Positions 15,714 to 23,363 of a stretch of 64,000 bases of DNA are shown here, piece after piece. Position numbers and translations under genes: made by a program. Within the stretch, counting starts at the first letter, position 1. Every line of letters begins with the position of its first letter. This DNA is from Lachnospiraceae bacterium (lineage in GTDB: Bacteria > Bacillota > Clostridia > Lachnospirales > Lachnospiraceae), in NCBI GenBank assembly GCA_003862155.1, contig QOUV01000006.1:1-64000 (forward strand), read 5' to 3'. The notes under the pieces are model-generated. The model saw only the letters and a program-made list of their open reading frames with translations. It searched no databases and had not been told where the DNA came from.

Positions 15714-16391
15714 GTGGAACAGTACAAGGAAGATTTTATTCATTTTATGATAGACTGCAAAGTCTTAAAGTTCGGAGACTTTGTGACAAAGAGCGGAAGA
15801 AAGACACCTTTTTTCGTAAATACAGGCTTTTACAGGACAGGCTCACAGCTTAAAAAACTCGGTGAGTACTATGCGAGAGCTATTGTAGACAGCTTTGGGA
15901 AGGATTTTGACATCTTATTTGGCCCGGCTTACAAGGGAATACCCCTTTCTGTAGCGGCAGCTATAGCGTTAAGTGAAAACCATGGCGTTGACTGCGGGTA
16001 CTGCGCCAACCGAAAGGAGGCAAAGGACCACGGAGAGAAGGGAATTCTTCTTGGCTCCCCTATTAATGATGGAGACAGGGTAATTATCGTAGAGGATGTG
16101 ACGACTGCAGGAACTTCGATCAGAGAGACTTATCCTCTGATAAAGTCAGTAGCTGAAGCTGATGTTAAGGGACTTGTGGTCTCTGTTGACCGTATGGAGA
16201 GAGGCACTGGTAAGAAAGGTGCGCTCCAGGAGCTGGCCGATGAATTTGACATGAAGACCACTTCGATAGTTACGATGGCTGAGGTTGTAGAATGCCTTTA
16301 TAATAAGCCGTACAATGGAACAGTTATAATTGATGATGCTATGAAAACCCGGATTGATGATTATTACAGGGAGTACGGCGCTGAGGAATGA
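15714..16391 (+). CDS. pyrE: Orotate phosphoribosyltransferase
   Basis: Joins orotate to PRPP to give OMP. The 225-residue product carries the PRPP motif VIIVEDVTTAGTSIRE and the type I fold start KSGRKTPFFVNTG. The start is GTG at 15714, supported by TTAAGGAG (AAGGAG at 15703-15708), which overlaps the pyrD stop. An N-terminal ATG start in the same frame is absent nearby. The stop overlaps the following VanZ-like gene by four bases, so that gene probably rides on the pyr transcript. Confidence 0.94.
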   Translation: MEQYKEDFIHFMIDCKVLKFGDFVTKSGRKTPFFVNTGFYRTGSQLKKLGEYYARAIVDSFGKDFDILFGPAYKGIPLSVAAAIALSENHGVDCGYCANRKEAKDHGEKGILLGSPINDGDRVIIVEDVTTAGTSIRETYPLIKSVAEADVKGLVVSVDRMERGTGKKGALQELADEFDMKTTSIVTMAEVVECLYNKPYNGTVIIDDAMKTRIDDYYREYGAEE

Positions 16392-16843
16392 AAAGCGGGA
16401 GATATGATAAGATAAAAAAAGTTATTGGAGCGGTACTCTTTATCATATATCTGATATTTATGATCTATGTTATGTTCCTAATGGACTGGAGAAGCAGGAA
16501 TCTGGCGGGGCCGCTCAAGTACAATGCAGTACCGTTCCATGAGATAAAAAGATATTTGCATCTTTTAAAGGTGTATCCATATATTTCTCTGATGAATCTC
16601 TTTGGTAATGTTTTGATATTTATCCCGTTTGGAGCGCTGGTGACATTTTTTAAAAGGGCAGAGAGAGTGGCAGTGCTTCGAGTAACGCTGCTGGCATTTA
16701 CGGTCTCGTGTTCCATAGAGCTGATACAGCTTTTTACAAGAGTCGGAAGCTGTGACGTGGACGACGTGATATTAAACACTCTTGGAGGATTCATTGGAAG
16801 CCTGATATATTATATTCATTACCACTGGAGGAAAAGCAGATGA
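16388..16843 (+). CDS. VanZ-like family membrane protein
   Basis: A 151-residue protein with a basic N-terminus and four hydrophobic segments. The VanZ-family hallmarks are NLFGNVLIFIPFG in the middle and CSIELIQLFTRVGSCDVDDVILNTLGG near the end (given in part as SIELIQ...DVDDVILNT). VanZ of enterococci gives low-level teicoplanin resistance by an unknown route; most family members are uncharacterised. It overlaps pyrE and the next gene by four bases on each side. There is no evident tie to pyrimidine synthesis beyond shared transcription. Confidence 0.82.
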   Translation: MKSGRYDKIKKVIGAVLFIIYLIFMIYVMFLMDWRSRNLAGPLKYNAVPFHEIKRYLHLLKVYPYISLMNLFGNVLIFIPFGALVTFFKRAERVAVLRVTLLAFTVSCSIELIQLFTRVGSCDVDDVILNTLGGFIGSLIYYIHYHWRKSR

Positions 16844-17172
16844 GCCGAATTCAGATGAAGCGCAGAAGAAAAAGAGAAAGGGAAGCTGCTTCGGTAAGAT
16901 CGTTGATCTGCGCATTTGCAGGGCTCGCCGGGATTATTTTTCTATTTTATGCTATATATGCCGCGACAGTGAATAAGTCTCTGCCGCGTCAGGTGACAGG
17001 ATTTTCGATGATATTTTTCTTTGCCAGTCTTATAGAGCTGGTTTTTGGAATCCGCTTTGCGAAGAAACCGGGGCACTCAGTCTCATCGAGAGCCTGGGGA
17101 GTCGTCCTTCCGGCGGCAGCATTGACTGGTTATCTTGTACTTTATTTAGTTGGACTTTACAGGATTTTGTGA
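16840..17172 (+). CDS. DUF6142-like small membrane protein
   Basis: A 110-residue protein with a very basic N-terminus (MKRRRKREREAASVR) and three hydrophobic segments, near residues 20-42, 50-70 and 85-108. From memory this layout, with FSMIFFFASLIELVFGIRF, matches the DUF6142 family common in Lachnospiraceae, but no function is known. It is the last gene of the pyr transcript. A weak hairpin, GGGATC and GGTCCC around 17189-17206 followed by TTTGTAT, might end transcription. Confidence 0.6.
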   Translation: MSRIQMKRRRKREREAASVRSLICAFAGLAGIIFLFYAIYAATVNKSLPRQVTGFSMIFFFASLIELVFGIRFAKKPGHSVSSRAWGVVLPAAALTGYLVLYLVGLYRIL

Positions 17173-17244
17173 TTTGTTTTGGGCAGCCTGGGATCTTTAC
17201 AGGTCCCTTTGTATAGATTAAGCAGAAAAAGAAAGGATTGCAAA

Positions 17245-17757
17245 ATGGCACAGGTAGGTATCGTCATGGGAAGTGATTCAGATCTTCCGATCATGGCAAA
17301 GGCAGCAGACATTCTTGACAAATTTGGTATCACGTACGAGATGAATGTGATCAGTGCTCACAGAGAGCCGGACGAATTTTTCGAATATGCGAAATCTGCC
17401 GAAGACAAAGGTATTAAGGTTATCATCGCAGGAGCCGGTAAGGCAGCACACCTTCCAGGTATGTGCGCAGCACTGTTTCCGATGCCGGTCATAGGTATCC
17501 CTATGAAGACGTCAGACCTTGGCGGATTGGATTCGCTCTATTCTATAGTTCAGATGCCTACGGGAATACCGGTAGCCACAGTTGCTATCAATGGCGGCGC
17601 CAATGCGGGAATCCTCGCAGCAAAGATCCTTGCTGTATCGGATCCAGAACTTCTCTCGAAACTCAAGGCTTACCTCAAAGACTTAAAGGAGCAGGTCAAA
17701 GAGAAAGACAAGAAGCTTAACGAAATTGGTTACAAAGAGTATTTAAAGGAGCAGTAA
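17245..17757 (+). CDS. purE: 5-(carboxyamino)imidazole ribonucleotide mutase / AIR carboxylase
   Basis: A 170-residue PurE carrying GSDSDLPIM, ISAHREPDEFF and AGAGKAAHLPGM, the substrate-binding loops of the family. It forms the C-C bond that gives CAIR in purine synthesis. No purK is in the window, so whether it is a class I mutase or a class II carboxylase cannot be decided here. I start it at ATG 17245, after AAAGGA about 8 bases upstream; the open frame extends further, but without homology or a ribosome site. It leads the operon purE-purM-purN-purD. Confidence 0.92.
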   Translation: MAQVGIVMGSDSDLPIMAKAADILDKFGITYEMNVISAHREPDEFFEYAKSAEDKGIKVIIAGAGKAAHLPGMCAALFPMPVIGIPMKTSDLGGLDSLYSIVQMPTGIPVATVAINGGANAGILAAKILAVSDPELLSKLKAYLKDLKEQVKEKDKKLNEIGYKEYLKEQ

Positions 17758-18786
17758 ATGGACTACAAGAATTCCGGAGTTGACATCGAGGCAGGATACA
17801 AGTCAGTCGAGCTGATGAAGAAGTACGTTAAAGAGACCGTCCGTCCAGAAGTTTTAGGAGGTATCGGAGGTTTCTCAGGTGCTTTCAGTTTAAATAAGAT
17901 CAAAGATATGGAAGATCCTGTTCTCCTTTCAGGAACAGATGGCTGCGGCACAAAGGTTAAGCTTGCATTTCTTATGGATAAGCATGACACGATCGGAATC
18001 GATGCGGTCGCTATGTGCGTAAACGATGTTGCCTGTGCAGGCGGTGAGCCGCTGTTTTTCCTGGATTACATTGCCTGTGGAAAGAACTATCCAAAGAAGA
18101 TTGCCGAGATCGTAAAAGGTGTTGCAGAGGGCTGCAAGCAGTCTGACTGCGCACTGATCGGTGGAGAGACTGCAGAGCATCCTGGGCTTATGCCTGAGGA
18201 TGAGTACGATCTGGCAGGATTTTCTGTTGGTGTCGCTGACAGGAAGGATCTTATCACTGGTGAGAACATCCACGATGGAGATGTTCTGATAGGGCTTGCG
18301 TCTACTGGAGTCCATTCGAATGGATTTTCACTCGTAAGAAATGTATTCGAGATGACTAAGGAGTCTCTCGATACTCCTTATGACGAGCTTGGCGGAAAGA
18401 AGCTTGGCGATGTGCTGATTGAGCCTACGAGAATTTACGTACACGCCTTAAAGGCCATAAAGGCAGCAGGCGTTAAGGTCCACGGTGTAAGCCACATCAC
18501 AGGTGGCGGATTCTACGAGAATGTTCCAAGAATGCTTCCTGAGGGAGTACGGGCTGTCATTGTAAAGGATTCGTATCCGATGCTTCCTATTTTCCCTCTG
18601 ATTGAGAAGAAAGGCGATGTCGACGAGCACGTTATGTACAATACCTTTAATATGGGCATAGGCATGGTGATCGCTGCCGGGAAGTCAGATACGGATGCCA
18701 TTATCAAGGCAGCTGAGTCGACCGGCGACAAGGCTTATGTGATCGGCCGCATCGAATCAGGCGAGAAGGGAGTTACGCTATGCTGA
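17758..18786 (+). CDS. purM: Phosphoribosylformylglycinamidine cyclo-ligase
   Basis: AIR synthetase, 342 residues, closes the imidazole ring with ATP. Motifs: GGIGGFSGAF near the N-terminus, LSGTDGCGTK, NDVACAGGEPLFFLDY, and HITGGGFYENVPRML. Length and order match the family. ATG 17758 follows the purE stop directly (TAA ATG) with AAAGGAG inside the purE end, so the two are coupled. The end overlaps purN by 7 bases. Confidence 0.95.
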   Translation: MDYKNSGVDIEAGYKSVELMKKYVKETVRPEVLGGIGGFSGAFSLNKIKDMEDPVLLSGTDGCGTKVKLAFLMDKHDTIGIDAVAMCVNDVACAGGEPLFFLDYIACGKNYPKKIAEIVKGVAEGCKQSDCALIGGETAEHPGLMPEDEYDLAGFSVGVADRKDLITGENIHDGDVLIGLASTGVHSNGFSLVRNVFEMTKESLDTPYDELGGKKLGDVLIEPTRIYVHALKAIKAAGVKVHGVSHITGGGFYENVPRMLPEGVRAVIVKDSYPMLPIFPLIEKKGDVDEHVMYNTFNMGIGMVIAAGKSDTDAIIKAAESTGDKAYVIGRIESGEKGVTLC

Positions 18787-19502
18787 AGCTGGCAGTCCTG
18801 GTTTCAGGCGGAGGGACAAACCTTCAGGCCATAATGGATGCCATTGACAGAGGAAAGCAGGGGCAGCCGGGTCTTACAAGACTTATCAGAGAGAACAAAG
18901 ATGACCTCACACCTTCTGAGATCTGCGGGATGCAGAAGGAAGCAGCTATAAATGATGCTTATATCGGCATCGTTATTAGCAATAATCCGAATGCATACGC
19001 ACTGAAGCGTGCCGAAGCCCATGGAATCAAGGCGGAATGTCTTTCACCTAAAGCATTTGACAGCAGAGCAGATTACAATAGAGCCCTGCTCGAGAAGCTT
19101 AAAGCTGAGAATGTAGATCTGGTAGTTCTGGCAGGATTTTTAGTCGTTATCCCGCCTGAGGTCGTTTCGGCCTATCCGAACCGCGTTGTAAATATTCATC
19201 CGGCATTAATCCCAGCTTTCTGCGGAAAGGGTTACTATGGACTTCATGTACATGAGGGAGCACTCGGTAAGGGTGTCAAGGTGAGCGGTGCTACAGTTCA
19301 TTTCGTGGATGCCGGGACGGACACAGGCCCTATTATAATGCAGAAGGCAGTGTATGTAAGAGACGACGATACACCGGAGAAGCTTCAGAGAAGGATCATG
19401 GAGCAGGCGGAGTGGAAACTTCTGCCGGGAGCTGTAGATTTGATAGCACATGATATGTTGACCGTTGAAAACAGAGTAGTTAGTATCAAGGAGTCAGAAT
19501 GA
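18780..19502 (+). CDS. purN: Phosphoribosylglycinamide formyltransferase with N-terminal insertion
   Basis: GAR transformylase, 10-formyl-THF dependent. The catalytic residues are present: Asn and His in VVNIHPALIPAF and Asp in HFVDAGTDTGPII. The phosphate loop is SGGGTNLQAIMDAID. At 240 residues it is about 40 longer than the usual 190-210. The extra length is an insertion between residues about 22 and 58 (from RGKQGQPGLTRL to EAAINDAYIG), just after the phosphate loop, where E. coli PurN goes straight to the next strand. Overlap of 7 bases with purM and 4 with purD. Confidence 0.92.
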   Translation: MLKLAVLVSGGGTNLQAIMDAIDRGKQGQPGLTRLIRENKDDLTPSEICGMQKEAAINDAYIGIVISNNPNAYALKRAEAHGIKAECLSPKAFDSRADYNRALLEKLKAENVDLVVLAGFLVVIPPEVVSAYPNRVVNIHPALIPAFCGKGYYGLHVHEGALGKGVKVSGATVHFVDAGTDTGPIIMQKAVYVRDDDTPEKLQRRIMEQAEWKLLPGAVDLIAHDMLTVENRVVSIKESE

Positions 19503-20779
19503 AGGTATTAGTCATTGGAAGCGGCGGAAGAGAGCATGCCATCTGCACAGCTGTCGCAAAGAGTAAGAGAGTTGATAAGATTTACTGCGCACCGGGAAAT
19601 GCCGGTATCGCGTCTATAGCAGAGTGTGTACCGATTTCTGCCATGGATTTCGACAAGCTTGTTGCTTTTGCAAAGGAAAAGTCCATTGATTTTACTATTG
19701 TTGGAATGGACGATCCTCTCGTCGGTGGCGTGGTAGATGAGTTTGAAAAGGCTGGTTTAAAGGTCTTTGGCCCTAGAAAGAATGCCGCCATCCTTGAAGG
19801 AAGCAAGGCCTTTTCAAAGGACCTGATGAAAAAATATGGAATCCCGACTGCGGATTATGCCACATTCGATGATCCGAAGGATGCGCTCGAGTATTTAAAG
19901 ACTGCGAAGATCCCTATCGTCTTAAAGGCCAGTGGACTTGCTCTTGGCAAGGGTGTTCTTATCTGCATGACCAGGGAAGAGGCCTTTGAGGGTGTAAAGA
20001 CTCTCATGGAGGATAAAAAGTTCGGAGAGGCCGGGGATACGATCGTCATCGAAGAGTATATGACAGGCCCAGAGGTTTCAGTTCTCTCATATACAGATGG
20101 AAAGACCATCCAGCTGATGAGCTCGGCTATGGACCACAAGAGAGCAAAGGATCACGACGAAGGTCTTAATACCGGAGGCATGGGAAATATCAGCCCGTCA
20201 CCTTATTACACAAAGGAAGTCGATGATTTCTGCTGGAAGCATATTTATCAGAAGACAGTAGACGCTATGGCAGCAGAGGGCAGACCGTTCAAGGGAGTTA
20301 TCTTCTTTGGACTCATGCTGACTTCTGACGGACCGAAGGTTCTTGAGTACAACTGCCGCTTCGGAGATCCTGAGGCACAGGTAGTTCTGCCGAGACAGAA
20401 GACTGATATCATCGATGTTATGGAGCACTGTGTTGATGGAACTCTTGACCAGATCAAGGTTGAATTCGAAGAAAATGCGGCTGTCTGCGTCATCCTCGCG
20501 AGTGACGGATATCCTGTCAAGTACGAAAAGGGACTCCCTATCACAGGACTCGACGATCCCCGCTTCGATGGGAAAGAGTACTTCTGCTTCCATTCAGGCA
20601 CTAAGTTTGCTGATGATGGGAAGACGATCCTCACTAACGGTGGACGGGTACTTGGAATCACAGCTGTCGGCAGGGACTTAAAAGATGCCCGTGTCAAGGC
20701 ATACAAAGCCACAGAGTGGGTCAGCTTCGATAACAAATATATGCGCCATGACATTGGTCATGCTATTGATGAGGCTTAA
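19499..20779 (+). CDS. purD: Phosphoribosylamine-glycine ligase
   Basis: GAR synthetase, 426 residues, ATP-grasp fold. The N-terminal domain opens VLVIGSGGREHAI. The ATP-grasp region has PIVLKASGLALGKGV and IVIEEYMTGPEVSVLSY. The metal and glycine site is in LNTGGMGNISPSPYY and EYNCRFGDPEAQVVL. The length is normal for bacterial PurD. It overlaps purN by four bases and is followed 8 bases later by a DUF4250 gene. Confidence 0.95.
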   Translation: MKVLVIGSGGREHAICTAVAKSKRVDKIYCAPGNAGIASIAECVPISAMDFDKLVAFAKEKSIDFTIVGMDDPLVGGVVDEFEKAGLKVFGPRKNAAILEGSKAFSKDLMKKYGIPTADYATFDDPKDALEYLKTAKIPIVLKASGLALGKGVLICMTREEAFEGVKTLMEDKKFGEAGDTIVIEEYMTGPEVSVLSYTDGKTIQLMSSAMDHKRAKDHDEGLNTGGMGNISPSPYYTKEVDDFCWKHIYQKTVDAMAAEGRPFKGVIFFGLMLTSDGPKVLEYNCRFGDPEAQVVLPRQKTDIIDVMEHCVDGTLDQIKVEFEENAAVCVILASDGYPVKYEKGLPITGLDDPRFDGKEYFCFHSGTKFADDGKTILTNGGRVLGITAVGRDLKDARVKAYKATEWVSFDNKYMRHDIGHAIDEA

Positions 20780-20787
20780 ATCAGACT

Positions 20788-20964
20788 ATGGAATTACCAA
20801 AAGATCCAGCGATGCTGCTCTCTATCGTAAATATGCAGCTTCGCGACAAGGAGCCTTCTCTCTCTATGCTCGCTGGAAAGTTTCAGACGAGTGAGGAGGA
20901 GATAAAAGAGAAGCTCGCATCTATAGGATACGAGTATGATCCCGAATCAAACCAGTTCGTATAA
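20788..20964 (+). CDS. DUF4250 family small protein
   Basis: ATG 20788 to TAA 20962-20964 encodes 58 residues starting MELPKDPAMLLSIVNMQLRD and ending GYEYDPESNQFV. Both ends match my memory of the DUF4250 family, small cytoplasmic proteins with a probable helix-turn-helix-like core (LAGKFQTSEEEIKEKLASI). The function is unknown. It sits 8 bases after purD without a good ribosome site, so it is probably translated from the purine transcript by coupling. Confidence 0.75.
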   Translation: MELPKDPAMLLSIVNMQLRDKEPSLSMLAGKFQTSEEEIKEKLASIGYEYDPESNQFV

Positions 20965-21014
20965 TGGAAAGCCTATGTAAAGGCAGATACAAAAACGCAT
21001 CTAAAAAAATATTA

Positions 21015-21044
21015 TTGTTAACCGACACCTGATTGTGGTATGAT
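21015..21044 (+). promoter_or_regulatory. Promoter for the riboswitch-controlled CbiK-like gene
   Basis: TTGTTA (21015-21020), an 18-bp spacer and TATGAT (21039-21044) preceded by TGG, an extended -10. Predicted start of transcription about 21050. The -10 and the start point lie inside the loop of the terminator hairpin at 21022-21083. Confidence 0.55.
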
Positions 21045-21083
21045 TCTTCTGTCCATCGGTTCAGGTGTCGGATTTTTTATTTT
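21022..21083 (+). terminator. Terminator of the purine operon, enclosing the next promoter
   Basis: The arms CCGACACCTGA (21022-21032) and TCAGGTGTCGG (21061-21071) are perfect 11-bp complements, followed by ATTTTTTATTTT. A transcript reading in from purD contains both arms and can terminate. A transcript starting at about 21050 lacks the left arm and should pass. Confidence 0.65.
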
Positions 21084-21235
21084 CCCATGATGAAAGATCC
21101 GGTGAAAAGGGAAACAGGTGGAAATCCTGTGCGATCCCGTCACTGTGAAGAAGTACAGGCCATTAAGTCACTGCCCGGCAGGGTGGGAAGGCGGCCTTTC
21201 TGCATGGCTTCCAAGCCAGGAGACCTGCCTGAACC
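21058..21235 (+). ncRNA. Cobalamin (AdoCbl-type) riboswitch
   Basis: Closing stem P1 is GGTTCAGG (21058-21065) with CCTGAACC (21228-21235). The core shows CCGGTGAAAAGGGAA, then CAGGTGGAAATCCTGTGCG and CCCGTCACTGTG, and the 3' B12 box AAGCCAGGAGACCTGCCTG. Order and spacing match the cobalamin class. It lies 55 bases before ATG 21291, so B12 should repress the exported CbiK-like protein, by translation or early termination. A CCTTTC inside the element could pair with the GAAAGG ribosome site at 21273-21278; this is a guess. Confidence 0.92.
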
Positions 21236-21290
21236 GAAGCAGATAAAAACACGAGGATATGTATTTTTTTGCGAAAGGAGCAGTATTAAA

Positions 21291-23276
21291 ATGCGAAAAG
21301 TACTTCTTGCACTGCTTTCTGCAGTCATGATCGCAACTACGACATTAGTTCCGCCAGTCACGGATTCAACAGCTGTAGTTGCCGAGGCAGGGACTAAGAA
21401 GACAGTAAAGAAAAAAACGAACACAAAGAAGTCGACAAAGAAGCCGGCAAAAAAATCAAAAAAGAAGACAACGAAAAAGTCAGGCAAAAAGAAGACAGCT
21501 AAGAAAAAAACAACAACGAAGAAGTCGGGCAAAAAGAAGACTACTAAGAAAAAGACAACAAAGAAGCTAACTACAAAGCAGAAGAATCAGAAGGCAGCTG
21601 ATAAGGTTGCAAAACTTATAGACAAGATCTATGTGCAGGACAATGCCAAAGCAAAAGTCACTGACAAGGATTTAAAGAAGGCTAAGTTTGAATGGGACAA
21701 GCTTACCGCAGCACAGAAGAAACTGGTTTCCGGGGAGAATGCAGACCCTGAATACTTTGGAAGAAATACCGGAGATGCTTCAGAGGATAACCCACTGAAT
21801 TGGAACTATATCGGTGAGAATGAGATACTCGTTGTTTCATTCGGTACTTCGTTCAATGACAGCAGAAGAGAAGATATCGGTGGCGTTGAGAGAGCATTAA
21901 AGAAGGCTTATTCCAACAATGGCTGGTCGATCCGCCGTGCGTTCACTTCACAGATCATTATAAATCATGTCCAGGCCCGCGATGGCGAGAAGATCGACAA
22001 TGTCGATCAGGCACTGAACAGAGCCGTAAAGAATGGAGTAAAGAACCTCGTTATCCAGCCTACACACCTGATGCACGGAAAAGAGTACGACGAGCTTAAA
22101 GAAGAGGTAAATGCCTACAAGAATAAGTTCAAGACCATCACCTTCTCTGAGCCGCTTCTGGGAGAAGTGGGAAAGAATACTACGACTGTAAATTCCGACA
22201 AGGAGAAAGTTGCAAAAGCAGTTGTATCCCAGGCTCTTGCAGATTATCAGAAAGGCAGATACAAGACTACTGATGAGGCCGCAGCAGATGGATGTGCATT
22301 CGTATTCATGGGACATGGTACTTCTCATACAGCAAATATCACCTACGCTCAGATGCAGTCGCAGATGACTGACCTGGGTTACAAGAATGTTTTCGTCGGA
22401 ACTGTAGAGGGTATCAAGGTAAACCCGGGAAAGACGGACGAGTTTGATCCGAGCTGCAAAGCTGTCATTAAGAAGATAAAGGCAGCGGGTTATAAAAAGG
22501 TCGTCCTCCGTCCTCTGATGGTAGTCGCTGGCGACCATGCGAACAACGATATGGCGGGAAGTGATAAGGATTCCTGGAAGTCTCAGTTTGCGAAGGCTTT
22601 CGGGAAGACAAATGTAAGCTGCGAGATAGCTGGTCTCGGAAGAATAGCTGATATCGAGCAGATCTACGTAAACCACCTTTCAGATGCGCTTGGCGGAAAG
22701 ACAGATGCACCGACAGATGGAGAAGCTTCCAAGGCACAGGCTGTGACCCAGACTGTAACTCTTGATGTGTCAAATAATGCGCTCCACAACGCAAAGAAGC
22801 CATCTAAAAAGAACTCAAAAAAGAAAAGCTCTAAGAAAACAAGCTCAAGTAAGACTTCAAAAAAGAAGATCTCTAAGAAGACTTCTAAGAAAGCAGGCTC
22901 AAAAAAGAGTTCCAAGCTGAAGAACGGTAAATATACTGTTAGTTTTGCCACAGCTGATAAGCTTGGAATGATTGGGTTAAACGATGCGCTGAATGGAAAG
23001 ACGACTCTCACTGTCAAAGGCGGAAAGATGAGTGTTTATGTCCCGATGAAGGGAGTCGGCCTTACAAAGGCCTTTGCAGGAACTGCGAAAGACGCAAAGA
23101 AAAAAGGCGCGAAGATCATAAATGGAAAGAAAGTTGTTGTAGGGAATCAGGAAGTATTAGCTTTCAATATTCCTGTAAAGAATCTGAACAAGAAATTCCC
23201 TGTGTCATTCTACAGCAAGAGAAAAAAGAAATGGTATCAGAAGAGCGTCACAGTAAAGCTCATTAAGAAAAAGTAG
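21291..23276 (+). CDS. Exported CbiK-like cobaltochelatase with lysine-rich arms
   Basis: A 661-residue protein. A signal peptide lies at residues 1-35 (hydrophobic core LLALLSAVMIATTTL). Residues 36-100 are almost only Lys, Thr and Ser in KKTTKK-type repeats. A CbiK/sirohydrochlorin cobaltochelatase domain spans about 170-465, with metal ligands expected in FMGHGTSHT, TVEGIKVNP and VAGDHANND. A second Lys/Ser-rich segment lies at about 500-545. The C-terminal domain (about 545-661, KNGKYTVSFATADKLG to KWYQKSVTV) resembles NEAT-like ligand-binding sandwiches. ATG 21291 follows AAAGGAG; the reading frame open before it is the riboswitch. Acting outside the membrane on cobalt or tetrapyrrole capture is inferred from the signal peptide and B12 control. 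Confidence 0.8.
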   Translation: MRKVLLALLSAVMIATTTLVPPVTDSTAVVAEAGTKKTVKKKTNTKKSTKKPAKKSKKKTTKKSGKKKTAKKKTTTKKSGKKKTTKKKTTKKLTTKQKNQKAADKVAKLIDKIYVQDNAKAKVTDKDLKKAKFEWDKLTAAQKKLVSGENADPEYFGRNTGDASEDNPLNWNYIGENEILVVSFGTSFNDSRREDIGGVERALKKAYSNNGWSIRRAFTSQIIINHVQARDGEKIDNVDQALNRAVKNGVKNLVIQPTHLMHGKEYDELKEEVNAYKNKFKTITFSEPLLGEVGKNTTTVNSDKEKVAKAVVSQALADYQKGRYKTTDEAAADGCAFVFMGHGTSHTANITYAQMQSQMTDLGYKNVFVGTVEGIKVNPGKTDEFDPSCKAVIKKIKAAGYKKVVLRPLMVVAGDHANNDMAGSDKDSWKSQFAKAFGKTNVSCEIAGLGRIADIEQIYVNHLSDALGGKTDAPTDGEASKAQAVTQTVTLDVSNNALHNAKKPSKKNSKKKSSKKTSSSKTSKKKISKKTSKKAGSKKSSKLKNGKYTVSFATADKLGMIGLNDALNGKTTLTVKGGKMSVYVPMKGVGLTKAFAGTAKDAKKKGAKIINGKKVVVGNQEVLAFNIPVKNLNKKFPVSFYSKRKKKWYQKSVTVKLIKKK

Positions 23277-23279
23277 TTT

Positions 23280-23300
23280 GATATAAAGGTCAAAAGTCAC
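23280..23300 (+). repeat. 21-bp dispersed repeat, copy 1
   Basis: GATATAAAGGTCAAAAGTCAC, given here as the 21 positions 23280-23300, recurs inverted at 32831-32851 with one mismatch. This copy follows the CbiK-like stop by 3 bases. The other lies at the break of a truncated gene. Confidence 0.55.
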
Positions 23301-23325
23301 GCGTTGACCGCTTGCGGTCAAAAAG

Positions 23326-23363
23326 CCCTCAGTCACCAATTGATGACTGAGGGTCATTTTTTT
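23326..23363. terminator. Bidirectional terminator between convergent genes
   Basis: CCCTCAGTCA and TGACTGAGGG form a 10-bp stem with an 8-base loop, followed by TCATTTTTTT on the plus strand and CTTTTTGACC on the minus strand. A second small hairpin (TTGACCGC/GCGGTCAA, 23304-23322) precedes it. It serves both the CbiK-like gene and the DUF4317 gene. Confidence 0.85.

Noticed and set aside
21033..21290. Long in-frame N-terminal extension of the CbiK-like protein
   Set aside because: This stretch is the cobalamin riboswitch and leader; the ribosome site and signal peptide fix the start at 21291.
21390..21590. Lysine-rich repeats as an assembly error or tandem DNA repeat array
   Set aside because: The codons vary (AAG/AAA, ACA/ACG/ACT) and the frame stays open, so it is a real protein feature.
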